Part shown: piece after piece, positions 25,837-33,654 of the stretch
How positions within the stretch are numbered: the first letter of the stretch is position 1
Layout of the letters: each line of letters starts with the position of its first letter
From: Xanthobacteraceae bacterium
GTDB lineage: Bacteria; Pseudomonadota; Alphaproteobacteria; Rhizobiales; Xanthobacteraceae
DNA length: 64,000 nt
Direction of reading: 5' to 3'
Assembly: GCA_022844485.1 (NCBI GenBank)
Contig: JALHLQ010000019.1
Coordinates: forward strand, 1-64,000
Translations under genes and position numbers: made by a program
The notes under the pieces: generated by a model
Database searches by the model: none
What the model was told of the DNA's origin: nothing
The model's input: the letters and a program-made list of their open reading frames with translations, nothing else

Positions 25837-28410
25837 ATGGCCGAACCGTCAAAACTCCCGCCTATGAATTCGCCGCCTGCGGCGAGCGGCATCGCCGCGC
25901 GGGCCCGCGCCGCGATCGGCGCGCCTTATCTTGAGGGGCTCAATCCCGAGCAGCGTCTCGCGGTCGAGACCCTCGATGGGCCGCTGCTCGTCTTGGCGGG
26001 CGCCGGCACCGGCAAGACGCGCGTCCTGACCACGCGCATCGCCCATCTTCTGAGCCTCGGCAAGGCGCGCCCCTCGGACATCCTCGCCGTCACCTTCACC
26101 AACAAGGCGGCGCGCGAGATGAAGAGCCGCATCGGCATGATGGTCGGCCACGCGGTCGAAGGCATGCCCTGGCTCGGCACCTTCCATGCCGTCGGCGTGA
26201 AGATCCTCCGCCGCCACTCCGAGCTTGTCGGGCTGAAGCCGGATTTCACCATCCTCGATACCGACGATCAGATTCGGCTGCTCAAGCAGCTGCTCGAAGC
26301 CGACGACATCGACGAGAAGCGCTGGCCGGCGCGCGTGCTCGCCGGTCTCATCGACGGCTGGAAGAACCGCGGGCTCACGCCGGACAAGGTCCCCGCCGGC
26401 GAAGCCGCGAGCTTCGGCAACGGACGCGGCGGCAAGCTGTACGAGCAGTATCAGCAGCGATTGAAGATTCTGAACGCCGCCGACTTCGGCGATCTTCTGC
26501 TCGAGATGATCCGGCTTTTCCGCGAACACCCGGAAGTCCTGCGGCGGTATCAGGAGCGCTTCCGCTACATCCTCGTCGATGAGTACCAGGACACGAACGT
26601 CGCCCAATATCTCTGGCTGCGCCTGATTGCGCAGCGGCCAAGCGCTGCGGAGATGCCCCCTTGGCCCGACACTCTCCCCGCAAGCGGTGAGAGGGCGCCC
26701 AATATCTGCTGCGTCGGCGACGACGACCAATCGATCTATGGCTGGCGGGGCGCGGAAGTGGATAACATTTTGCGCTTCGAGCACGACTTCCCCGGCGCAA
26801 GGATCATCCGCCTCGAGCGCAATTACCGCTCGACCGGCCACATCCTCGCCGCCGCCTCGCATCTCATCGCCCACAATCAAAGCCGCCTCGGCAAGACGCT
26901 GCGCACGGAGGACGAGCCGGGCCTGAAAGTCACCGTCACCGGCGCGTGGGATTCGGAGGAGGAAGCGCGCGCGATCGGCGAGGAGATCGAGGAGCTGCAG
27001 CGTCAAGGCCGCGACAGCGGCTTCTCGCTCGACGAGGTCGCGATCCTCGTGCGCGCCTCCTTCCAGATGCGCGAGTTCGAGGACCGCTTCATCACGCTTG
27101 GCCTGCCCTATCGCGTCATCGGCGGGCCGCGCTTCTACGAGCGCGCTGAGATCCGCGATGCGCTGGCCTATCTGCGCCTGATCAACTCGCCGGCCGACGA
27201 CCTCGCCTTCGAGCGCATCGTCAACATGCCGCGCCGCGGCCTCGGCGACGCCACCGTGAAGGCGCTGCACGAGCGCGCGCGCCGCGCCGGCGTTCCGCTC
27301 TACGAGGCCGCGCGCGATATCGCGCAGACCGACGCGTTCAAGCCGAAGGTGCGCGGCGCCTTGCGCGATTTCCTGGCCTGCGTCGATCGCTGGCGCGCGC
27401 AGAAGGATGCGCTGCCGCACAACGAGCTCGCGGAGATCGTGCTGGATGAGTCCGGCTACACCGAGATGTGGCAGAAGGACCGCTCGGCCGACGCCGCCGG
27501 CCGCCTCGAGAACCTGAAAGAGCTCGTGCGCTCGATGGAGGAGTTCGAGAATCTCGCGGGCTTCCTCGAGCACATCTCGCTGGTCATGGACCGCGACGCG
27601 CGGGACGACGCCGAGGCGGTGTCGATCATGACCTTGCACTCGGCCAAGGGGCTCGAATTCGAGACGGTTTTTCTGCCCGGCTGGGAAGAAGGCCTGTTTC
27701 CGCACCAGCGCGCGCTCGACGACCAGGGCCGCGCGGGGCTGGAGGAGGAGCGCCGCCTCGCCCATGTCGGGCTCACGCGCGCGCGCCGCCGCGCGAAAAT
27801 CTACTTCGCCACCAACCGCCGCATTCACGGAAGCTGGCAGTCGAGCGTGCCGTCGCGCTTTCTCGACGAATTGCCGGTGGCGCATGTGGAAGTGACCGAG
27901 GCTAAGGGCGCCTTCGGCGGCTTTGGCGGCCATGGCGGCTACGGCCCCTCGCGCTTCGACGAGGTGGAGACCTTCGGCTCGAGCTACGGCACGCCGGGCT
28001 GGCGGCGTGCGCAGCGCCGCGGCCGCGCGCCCGATCGCGGCGGATTCGGGGAAGAACATGATGCGGACAACGAGTCGAGCGATGGCGCGCGGCGCCCATC
28101 CGGCGGCGCATTGATCGCCTCACCCGCCCTTCAGGAGAGGCCGGCGGACGAAGCGCGCCGGGAAGGAGATCCACAGCCTCGCGGCGCGCGCGCCACTTCG
28201 GAAACAACCCGCCGGCCGCCGCTCACCATCGAGGGCGAACTCGTCGCCAAATCGACCGGCGTCACGTCCGCCTTCACGGTCGGCGACCGCGTGTTTCACC
28301 AAAAATTCGGCAACGGCAACGTGACGCATGTGGACGGCAACAAGCTCACCATCCAGTTCGACCGCGCCGGCGAAAAGCGCGTGGTGGACAGTTTCGTGGA
28401 GCGGGTGTGA
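25837..28410 (+). CDS. uvrD: ATP-dependent DNA helicase UvrD/PcrA (SF1)
   Basis: 3'-5' SF1A helicase for nucleotide excision and mismatch repair, 857 aa (long for the family). Motif Q/I is LNPEQRLAVETLDGPLLVLAGAGTGKT. Further motifs are VTFTNKAAREMKSRI, DEYQDTN, CVGDDDQSIYGWRGAEV, LERNYRST, VSIMTLHSAKGLEFETVFLPG and LAHVGLTRARRRAKIYFATNRR. A C-terminal Tudor-like domain starts near FTVGDRVFHQKFGNGNVTHV. Two low-complexity insertions are odd: 26641-26700, just before the DDDQ motif, and about 28117-28170, in the linker to the Tudor domain. Both resemble degenerate palindromic repeats translated in frame. No strong ribosome site precedes the ATG at 25837. Confidence 0.95.
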   Translation: MAEPSKLPPMNSPPAASGIAARARAAIGAPYLEGLNPEQRLAVETLDGPLLVLAGAGTGKTRVLTTRIAHLLSLGKARPSDILAVTFTNKAAREMKSRIGMMVGHAVEGMPWLGTFHAVGVKILRRHSELVGLKPDFTILDTDDQIRLLKQLLEADDIDEKRWPARVLAGLIDGWKNRGLTPDKVPAGEAASFGNGRGGKLYEQYQQRLKILNAADFGDLLLEMIRLFREHPEVLRRYQERFRYILVDEYQDTNVAQYLWLRLIAQRPSAAEMPPWPDTLPASGERAPNICCVGDDDQSIYGWRGAEVDNILRFEHDFPGARIIRLERNYRSTGHILAAASHLIAHNQSRLGKTLRTEDEPGLKVTVTGAWDSEEEARAIGEEIEELQRQGRDSGFSLDEVAILVRASFQMREFEDRFITLGLPYRVIGGPRFYERAEIRDALAYLRLINSPADDLAFERIVNMPRRGLGDATVKALHERARRAGVPLYEAARDIAQTDAFKPKVRGALRDFLACVDRWRAQKDALPHNELAEIVLDESGYTEMWQKDRSADAAGRLENLKELVRSMEEFENLAGFLEHISLVMDRDARDDAEAVSIMTLHSAKGLEFETVFLPGWEEGLFPHQRALDDQGRAGLEEERRLAHVGLTRARRRAKIYFATNRRIHGSWQSSVPSRFLDELPVAHVEVTEAKGAFGGFGGHGGYGPSRFDEVETFGSSYGTPGWRRAQRRGRAPDRGGFGEEHDADNESSDGARRPSGGALIASPALQERPADEARREGDPQPRGARATSETTRRPPLTIEGELVAKSTGVTSAFTVGDRVFHQKFGNGNVTHVDGNKLTIQFDRAGEKRVVDSFVERV

Positions 28411-28703
28411 GCGCCGTGACCTACTACATCGCTCTCATTCATGAGACTGACGCTTCGTACGGCGTGTCGTTTCCCGATGTGCCCGGCGTCATCACGGGTG
28501 CCGGCACAATTGATGAAGCAATGCGCAAGGCCAGTGAAGTTCTCGAGTTTGCGGCCGAGAATTGGCTGGAAGACACTGGCCAGGAATTTCCCAGACCTAG
28601 GACAATCGACGAGTTGCGATCCGACCCGCAGTTTCAGGAAGACTCGATCGACGCGGTGATCGCCGCTGTGCCCTTCCGGGCCGAAGTGGAAGCAGCCGAG
28701 TGA
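28407..28703 (+). CDS. HicB-like antitoxin family protein, no visible HicA
   Basis: 98 aa. The start YYIALIHETDASYGVSFPDVPGVITGAGTIDEAMRKASEVLEFA is the partially degraded RNase H-like HicB fold, followed by FPRPRTIDELRSDPQFQ, a common HicB family segment. A GTG at 28407 overlaps the uvrD stop (GTGA), so the gene is coupled to uvrD; a GTG at 28416 is an alternative. HicB normally sits next to a ~60-80-aa HicA mRNase toxin, but no such ORF is seen on either side. It may be an orphan antitoxin or a domesticated regulator. No C-terminal RHH or HTH domain is evident. Confidence 0.8.
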   Translation: MSAVTYYIALIHETDASYGVSFPDVPGVITGAGTIDEAMRKASEVLEFAAENWLEDTGQEFPRPRTIDELRSDPQFQEDSIDAVIAAVPFRAEVEAAE

Positions 28704-28753
28704 GGCGACGCGCGGACCACGTTAACGACAGCTTCACCTGATGGGGGATTTCC

Positions 28754-29434
<681 letters not shown>

Positions 29435-29499
29435 TCGCGCGCTCCGCTTGGCCGCGCACACTCAAACTGTGATAGTCTGCTCGCAAGAGAGGTTTCGCC

Positions 29500-29973
29500 A
29501 TGGGCAGCCGTTCAAAGGATGACGTTGGTCTCGCCCCCGAGACTCCGGCCGCGACCTACGATCGCGATTTCTACGCCTGGTCGAACGAGCAGGCCGCGCT
29601 GATCCGCGCCGGCCGATGGCAGGATGTCGACCGCGAAAACGTGGCAGAGGAGATCGAATCCTTGGGGCGGGAACAATTCAACAAGCTGGAAAGCGCGCTG
29701 CGCGTGCTGATTCTGCACATGCTGAAATGGGACCATCAGCCGAAGCTGCGCTCGCGCAGCTGGGCGCTGTCGATCCAGGCGCAGCGTCTCGATCTCGAGG
29801 ATGTCCTTGGCGACAATCCGGGGCTCAAGCCGCGCCTCGAAGAGGCCATGTCGCGCGCCCATCGCAAGGCTCGCATCGAGGCGGCAAAGGAAACGGGATT
29901 GGACATGACCGCGTTTCCTGATGCTTGTCCGTACAGTTGGAACGACATCGTGGCGCGCCAGCACACGCTGTGA
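29500..29973 (+). CDS. DUF29 family protein
   Basis: 157 aa. The sequence [62 protein letters not shown] is the characteristic DUF29 start, and [36 protein letters not shown] and [13 protein letters not shown] complete the family pattern. The family is helical, cytosolic and of unknown function, and it is often found in many copies in cyanobacteria and alphaproteobacteria. The stop overlaps the GTG start of the aldo/keto reductase gene by 3 bases, indicating translational coupling. Confidence 0.88.
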   Translation: MGSRSKDDVGLAPETPAATYDRDFYAWSNEQAALIRAGRWQDVDRENVAEEIESLGREQFNKLESALRVLILHMLKWDHQPKLRSRSWALSIQAQRLDLEDVLGDNPGLKPRLEEAMSRAHRKARIEAAKETGLDMTAFPDACPYSWNDIVARQHTL

Positions 29974-30830
29974 CGCATCAAGAACCGCGCACAATCCCCT
30001 CGACGCCCCTCCCCTCCGGCGGAAGCATGCCGGTGTTCGGGCTCGGCACCTGGATGATGGGCGAGAGCGCGAAGACGCGCGCGCAAGAGGTCGCTGCACT
30101 CCGCTGCGGGCTCGACCGCGGCGTCACGCTGATCGACACCGCGGAGATGTATGGGAACGGCGGCGCGGAACGCGTCGTGGCTGAGGCGGTCGCGGGCCGG
30201 CGAGACGAGGTGTTTCTCGTGAGCAAAGTGCTCCCGGAAAACGCCTCGCGCGCCGGCACGGTGAAGGCCTGCGAGGCGAGCCTGAAACGGCTCGAGACCG
30301 ACCGGCTTGACCTCTACCTCTTGCATTGGCGCGGCAGCATTCCGCTCGCTGAGACGCTCGAGGGCTTTGCCGCACTCGAGCGCGACGGAAAGATCCGCGC
30401 CTTCGGCGTCAGCAATTTCGACCTGGACGACATGGAGGAGCTTGCCGCGCTTGACGGCGGGGATGCTTGCGCCGCCAACCAGGTGTTCTACAACCTCGCG
30501 CATCGCGGGGTCGAATTCGGTCTCCTGCCCCACTGCCGCGCGCGAAGAATTCCGCTGATGGCCTATTCTCCGCTCGACCAGGGCGGCACGCTGCTCAGCT
30601 CTCGCACTCTCGGCGATATCGCGCGGCGCCTTGGCGCGACGCCGGCGCAGGTGGCGCTTGCCTGGCTGATGCGGGACGAAGGCGTCGTCGTCATCCCGAA
30701 ATCCTCCAGCGAAGCGCGCGTGCGCGAGAACCTGGCCGCGCTCGATCTGCGGCTCGATGCCGAGGCGCTGGCGGACCTTGACCGGGCTTTTCCCCCGCCA
30801 AAGCGCAAGCAGGCTTTGGAGATGCGATGA
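29970..30830 (+). CDS. Aldo/keto reductase
   Basis: 286 aa NAD(P)H-dependent oxidoreductase with the AKR TIM barrel. GLGTWMMGE is followed by [17 protein letters not shown] (catalytic Asp and Tyr), the Lys in [13 protein letters not shown], the His in [34 protein letters not shown], and the cofactor motif [21 protein letters not shown]. The GTG at 29970 overlaps the DUF29 stop (GTGA), giving a family-length protein. The track start at 29925 would lie inside DUF29. Substrate unknown. Confidence 0.9.
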   Translation: MTHQEPRTIPSTPLPSGGSMPVFGLGTWMMGESAKTRAQEVAALRCGLDRGVTLIDTAEMYGNGGAERVVAEAVAGRRDEVFLVSKVLPENASRAGTVKACEASLKRLETDRLDLYLLHWRGSIPLAETLEGFAALERDGKIRAFGVSNFDLDDMEELAALDGGDACAANQVFYNLAHRGVEFGLLPHCRARRIPLMAYSPLDQGGTLLSSRTLGDIARRLGATPAQVALAWLMRDEGVVVIPKSSSEARVRENLAALDLRLDAEALADLDRAFPPPKRKQALEMR

Positions 30831-30845
30831 CAGTCCCCCTTCTAT

Positions 30846-30960
30846 CCCTCCCCTGAAAGGGGAGGGTCGGACCGCGAAGCGGTCCGGGGTGGGGTCAGTG
30901 CACGACCCCCACCCGCTCGCGACCTCCGTCGCTCGCATCCTCCCCCCTGCGGGGGGAGGG
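30846..30960. repeat. GC-rich palindromic repeat (family C) before the L,D-transpeptidase gene
   Basis: This 115-bp block is made of successive inverted repeats: CCCTCCCCTGAAAGGGGAGGG, then GGACCGCGAAGCGGTCC, then GGTGGGGTC...GACCCCCACC, then CTCCCCCCTGCGGGGGGAG. It has no coding potential of its own; track ORFs across it are shadows. It follows the aldo/keto reductase by 15 bp, so its first hairpin may serve as that gene's terminator or mRNA end. It resembles intergenic palindromes widespread in this order, by memory rather than search. Confidence 0.8.
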
Positions 30961-31043
30961 AAAAGGACCCGGAACCAAACCGGCCACAATGGGCTTCTAA
31001 GGTTCTCGCTCGCCTTCTCGTGCTCCACGTGCTTGGATAGGCC

Positions 31044-31784
31044 ATGCTCCGGTTCCAGTTGGGTTTTCTTGTGCTGTTCGGCTGTGTTCTGGCCGCGGCG
31101 CCCGCGTCTGCCTCGCTGCTGATCGAAATCGACAAGCAGACGCAAAGCATGACCGTCTCCGTGGACGGCACGGTCCGCCACACTTGGCCGGTTTCAACCG
31201 GCCGCGCCGGTTATTCGACGCCGAGCGGCTCGTTCAAGCCGTTCCGCCTCGAGGAGGACCACTACTCGAAGGAGTGGGACGACGCCCCGATGCCGCATTC
31301 CATCTTCTTCACCGAGAAAGGCCACGCCATTCACGGCTCCTATGAGACCCGCAAGCTCGGCACGCCCGCCTCCGCCGGCTGCGTGCGCCTTGCGCCGGCA
31401 AACGCGGCAAGGCTCTTTGCGCTGGTGAAGGAAGTCGGCCTCGGCAAGACGAAGGTGGTGATTGAAGGCTCCGAGCCCCTGGTCGCGCGCGAACCGCGCC
31501 GCAACGGGTCCGAGGTCACCGCCCGCCGCGCTCCGCCGCGCGGCGAGCCCGAGCCGCGCTACTACGGCGAGCGATACTACGGCGAGCGATACTACGGCGA
31601 GCGATACTACGGCGAGCGATACGCCAGTCCCGAACAAGGCTATGGGGGCTCGTTTTATGCTGAGCGCTACCCGCCGCCGCGCGCGGCCTATGCGCCGCCG
31701 CCGGGCTCGTATCGGCGCTACGAAGCGCGGCCTATGGACATCCAGCCGCAATATTATCAGCGCCGGGGATTGTTTCCGTTCTGA
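31044..31784 (+). CDS. L,D-transpeptidase (YkuD domain)
   Basis: Makes 3-3 peptidoglycan cross-links or links proteins to peptidoglycan in the periplasm. 246 aa. A signal peptide (LGFLVLFGCVLAAAPASAS) is followed by a YkuD domain starting SLLIEIDKQTQSMTVSVDG. The active site is HAIHGSYETRKLGTPASAGCVRL, with His97 and nucleophile Cys113. The C-terminal quarter (after residue 150) is a Tyr/Arg/Pro-rich tail containing four perfect YYGER repeats (residues 173-192), and it could bind the cell wall or outer membrane. The ATG at 31044 was chosen because it yields the signal peptide. Confidence 0.9.
   Translation: MLRFQLGFLVLFGCVLAAAPASASLLIEIDKQTQSMTVSVDGTVRHTWPVSTGRAGYSTPSGSFKPFRLEEDHYSKEWDDAPMPHSIFFTEKGHAIHGSYETRKLGTPASAGCVRLAPANAARLFALVKEVGLGKTKVVIEGSEPLVAREPRRNGSEVTARRAPPRGEPEPRYYGERYYGERYYGERYYGERYASPEQGYGGSFYAERYPPPRAAYAPPPGSYRRYEARPMDIQPQYYQRRGLFPF
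31560..31619 (+). repeat. Perfect 15-bp tandem repeat encoding YYGER x4
   Basis: The unit tactacggcgagcga is repeated four times without a mismatch and in frame within the L,D-transpeptidase tail. Perfect identity at the DNA level indicates recent slippage expansion, so the copy number probably varies between strains. Confidence 0.95.
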
Positions 31785-31877
31785 GCCACGGACTTTTTGT
31801 CCCCGCATCGCGCCGGACAGGCCGAACCTTGTCGCCGCCCAGCCGTTGTCGCGCACGTTCCCGACATGGAGGTTGGA

Positions 31878-32420
31878 ATGGGACTGCTCGATGGCCTGTT
31901 AGGCGGAGACCGCTCGCGTTCAGGCGGCGGCGTCTCGCCGATCACTCTCGCGCTGTTGGCGCTCCTTGCCTATCGCACTTATCAGGGCAAAGGACGGCTC
32001 GCGGACATGCTGGACCGCGGCGAGCCCGGAGCGGCGTCCGGATCAGGCGGGCTTGGGGGCCTGTTGTCGGGATTGGGCGGCAGCGGATCCGCGGGCGGCG
32101 GGTTGGGAGGCTTGCTGGGGGGCGCCGCGGCGGGCGGGCTGCTGAGCGGCGGCCTTGCCGATCTCGTTGGCCAGTTCCAGCAGTCCGGGCGCGGCGATGT
32201 GGCGGACTCCTGGGTCGGCCGTGGGCAGAATCGCGAGATCGCGCCTCAGGATCTCGAAGACGCCCTCGGACACGACACCTTGCGCTCGCTTTCCGAACAG
32301 ACTGGCCGCTCTTATCAGGAGGTGCTCTCCGAACTGAGCCGAAGCCTGCCGGACACCGTCGACCAGCTCACGCCGGAGGGCCGCTTGCCCTCGGAAGAGG
32401 AAGCGTCTCGCTGGGTCTAG
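31878..32420 (+). CDS. YidB-like DUF937 family protein
   Basis: 180 aa. It starts MGLLDGLLGGD, has a short hydrophobic stretch (SPITLALLALLAYRTYQG), then a very Gly/Ser-rich region (about residues 50-95: LGGLLSGLGGSGSAGGGLGGLLGG), and then the DUF937/YidB domain: GLADLVGQFQQSGRGDVADSWVGRGQNREIAPQDLEDALG...LSEQTGRSYQEVLSELSRSLPDTVDQLTPEGRLP. The ATG at 31878 follows GGAGG; the track start at 31797 lies in non-family sequence. Function unknown. Palindrome B3 begins 15 bp after its stop. Confidence 0.88.
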   Translation: MGLLDGLLGGDRSRSGGGVSPITLALLALLAYRTYQGKGRLADMLDRGEPGAASGSGGLGGLLSGLGGSGSAGGGLGGLLGGAAAGGLLSGGLADLVGQFQQSGRGDVADSWVGRGQNREIAPQDLEDALGHDTLRSLSEQTGRSYQEVLSELSRSLPDTVDQLTPEGRLPSEEEASRWV

Positions 32421-32435
32421 CGAGAACGCGCTGCC

Positions 32436-32513
32436 CTAGTGTGGCGGTTCGGAAGTCCGCATCATTCTTGCCGCAAGACCGCAATGCGGACTTCCGAACC
32501 AAAGCCACACTAA
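32436..32513. repeat. CTAG-type palindrome family B, unit B3
   Basis: A 78-bp hairpin from CTAGTGTGGC to GCCACACTAA (right CTAG changed at one base). The stem is GGTTCGGAAGTCCGCA paired with TGCGGACTTCCGAACC, and the loop contains cttgccgcaag. It is the first of four consecutive units in the 325-bp gap between DUF937 and hemG, which holds no gene. Confidence 0.85.
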
Positions 32514-32525
32514 ATCAATAAGTTG

Positions 32526-32600
32526 CTAGTGTCTTTCGATTCCGAAATTCGCAAACGAGGTTGCCGCACAATGATGCGAACTTCGGAATCGGGACACTGG
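32526..32600. repeat. CTAG-type palindrome family B, unit B4
   Basis: A 75-bp hairpin from CTAGTGTC to GACACTGG. The imperfect stem is GATTCCGAAATTCGCA against TGCGAACTTCGGAATC, and the loop contains gttgccgcac. Its right boundary (CTGG, a one-base variant of CTAG) is shared with unit B5. A 12-bp spacer separates it from B3. Confidence 0.85.
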
Positions 32601-32672
32601 TGGTCCGATTCTAACATTCGCATCCCGTTGCGGCAGGCCATTTTGCGAATGTTAGAATCGAAAGACCACTAG
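32597..32672. repeat. CTAG-type palindrome family B, unit B5 (near-copy of B1)
   Basis: A 76-bp hairpin nearly identical to B1 at 5749-5824. It differs in the first boundary base pair (CTGG instead of CTAG) and at one base in the right arm (cgaaaga against cgaagga). It is followed by the same 13-bp spacer caaattcaaattg as B1. Confidence 0.88.
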
Positions 32673-32685
32673 CAAATTCAAATTG

Positions 32686-32763
32686 CTAGTGGAGTTTTGG
32701 ATTTGACATTCGCTTGTGAACCCGCTGCTAGATGGGTAGCGAATGTCAAATCCACTCCACTAG
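32686..32763. repeat. CTAG-type palindrome family B, unit B6 (near-copy of B2)
   Basis: A 78-bp CTAG-bounded hairpin nearly identical to B2 at 5838-5916, with one base deleted in the loop (cgcttg against cgccttg) and one substitution near the right end (tccActcca against tccGctcca). The minus-strand hemG-like gene reads into it: its last five codons (L-V-E-W-I) and TGA stop lie inside the element. Confidence 0.88.
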
Positions 32764-33285
32764 CCGCGCTGCATAGGCGTCCACCGCCGCCCAGTCCGTG
32801 TATTCGACTTGGGCCGTGGGCTCCGTGGGCCCTCCGGTCATCCACATGATGAAACGGATGATCTGGCGGTCTCGCCATGAATAGCGCGGATAATCGAGCC
32901 GGCCGGCGAAAGCCGTCGCCAGCGTCGGATCGAGCCGGTAACGCACGATCGCTTTGCGCGCATAGACGCTGCCGTCGGCCGTATCCTTGCCGGGTTTGCG
33001 GGCTGTCAGGTTGACGGAGGCGAAGGCAAGCGGCGGCTTCGTGGGCACGGCGGCATAGGTCTCGAGAAGCCGCAAGGCTTCGGGCAAATGCCGCCCGTAG
33101 CGGACGGCGGCGATCAGCAAGACAAAGCGCGCCGCTTCGAGGTCGGCGGATGTCGGCGGGGTGATCGCCGCATCACGGGTGGTCACCTGGGCATCGTTAT
33201 CGGACAGCCGCTCGGCGATGCGCGCGGCGATACGGCGCGCCTGGCCGTCCCGCGAGGCATAGAACAGCAGGATTTCGCCGCTCAC
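32746..33285 (-). CDS. hemG: HemG-type flavodoxin-domain protoporphyrinogen oxidase
   Basis: 179 aa. Flavodoxin-like start GEILLFYASRDGQARRIAARIAERL (FMN phosphate loop), then FVLLIAAVRYGRHLPEALRLLETY and the HemG-specific insert region with YPRYSWRDRQIIRFIMWMTGGPTEPTAQVEYTDW. HemG oxidises protoporphyrinogen IX using quinone in the late heme pathway. The start is a GTG at 33285 overlapping the stop of the upstream PHA-granule gene (GTGA). The C-terminal LVEWI and stop are encoded by palindrome B6, so the original C-terminus may have been replaced. Confidence 0.85.
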   Translation of the reverse strand: MSGEILLFYASRDGQARRIAARIAERLSDNDAQVTTRDAAITPPTSADLEAARFVLLIAAVRYGRHLPEALRLLETYAAVPTKPPLAFASVNLTARKPGKDTADGSVYARKAIVRYRLDPTLATAFAGRLDYPRYSWRDRQIIRFIMWMTGGPTEPTAQVEYTDWAAVDAYAARLVEWI

Positions 33286-33593
33286 TTCTTCTCCAGCATC
33301 AGGCGCGTTTGCTTCTCGAGCGTCGGCATCACCTTGTCCGCGAGCTTCGCGAGCAGCCAGGGAAGCTGCAGTTCGAGCCGCACCTGATCCTCGCCGACAT
33401 CGATTGCGCCGCTCGCGGTCTGCCCCACGGCACGGATCGAGAAATCGAGTCGGTCGCCGCTCCAGGCCTCGTTATCGACCGACATCATCGCGCTATAGCT
33501 CGTCCGCAACTGGCCGAAGCCTGCCTTGAGGCGGCGGACGGCTTCTTCCTTTCCCAGGCGGTGCGGAATCGTGACGACGAGCGGCTGCGACAT
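33282..33593 (-). CDS. Polyhydroxyalkanoic acid system family protein (PHA_gran_rgn)
   Basis: 103 aa. SQPLVVTIPHRLGKEEAVRRLKAGF...AWSGDRLDFSIRAVGQTASGAIDVGEDQVRLELQLPWLLAKLADKVMPTLEKQTRLMLEKK fits the small PHA_gran_rgn family, often annotated as polyhydroxyalkanoate system proteins. No phaC, phaP or phaR lies nearby, so a role in PHA granules is only a family label. The ATG at 33593 with GAGG upstream is preferred over 33689 or 33623. The stop overlaps the hemG start by 4 bp, and the ParA gene ends 62 bp upstream. Confidence 0.82.
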   Translation of the reverse strand: MSQPLVVTIPHRLGKEEAVRRLKAGFGQLRTSYSAMMSVDNEAWSGDRLDFSIRAVGQTASGAIDVGEDQVRLELQLPWLLAKLADKVMPTLEKQTRLMLEKK

Positions 33594-33654
33594 GAGGGCC
33601 TCAATATGAAATTTGAGGCTCATGTAGGCCTGCGGCCGGCGTTCAGAAAGATGT

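Noticed and set aside
25849-28059. 736-aa minus-strand ORF
   Set aside because: It is antisense to uvrD, whose helicase motifs are complete. The minus frame is compositionally biased and motif-free.
31560-31619. Possible CRISPR-like short tandem array
   Set aside because: The 15-bp units are contiguous without spacers and in frame inside a protein, so this is a coding tandem repeat.
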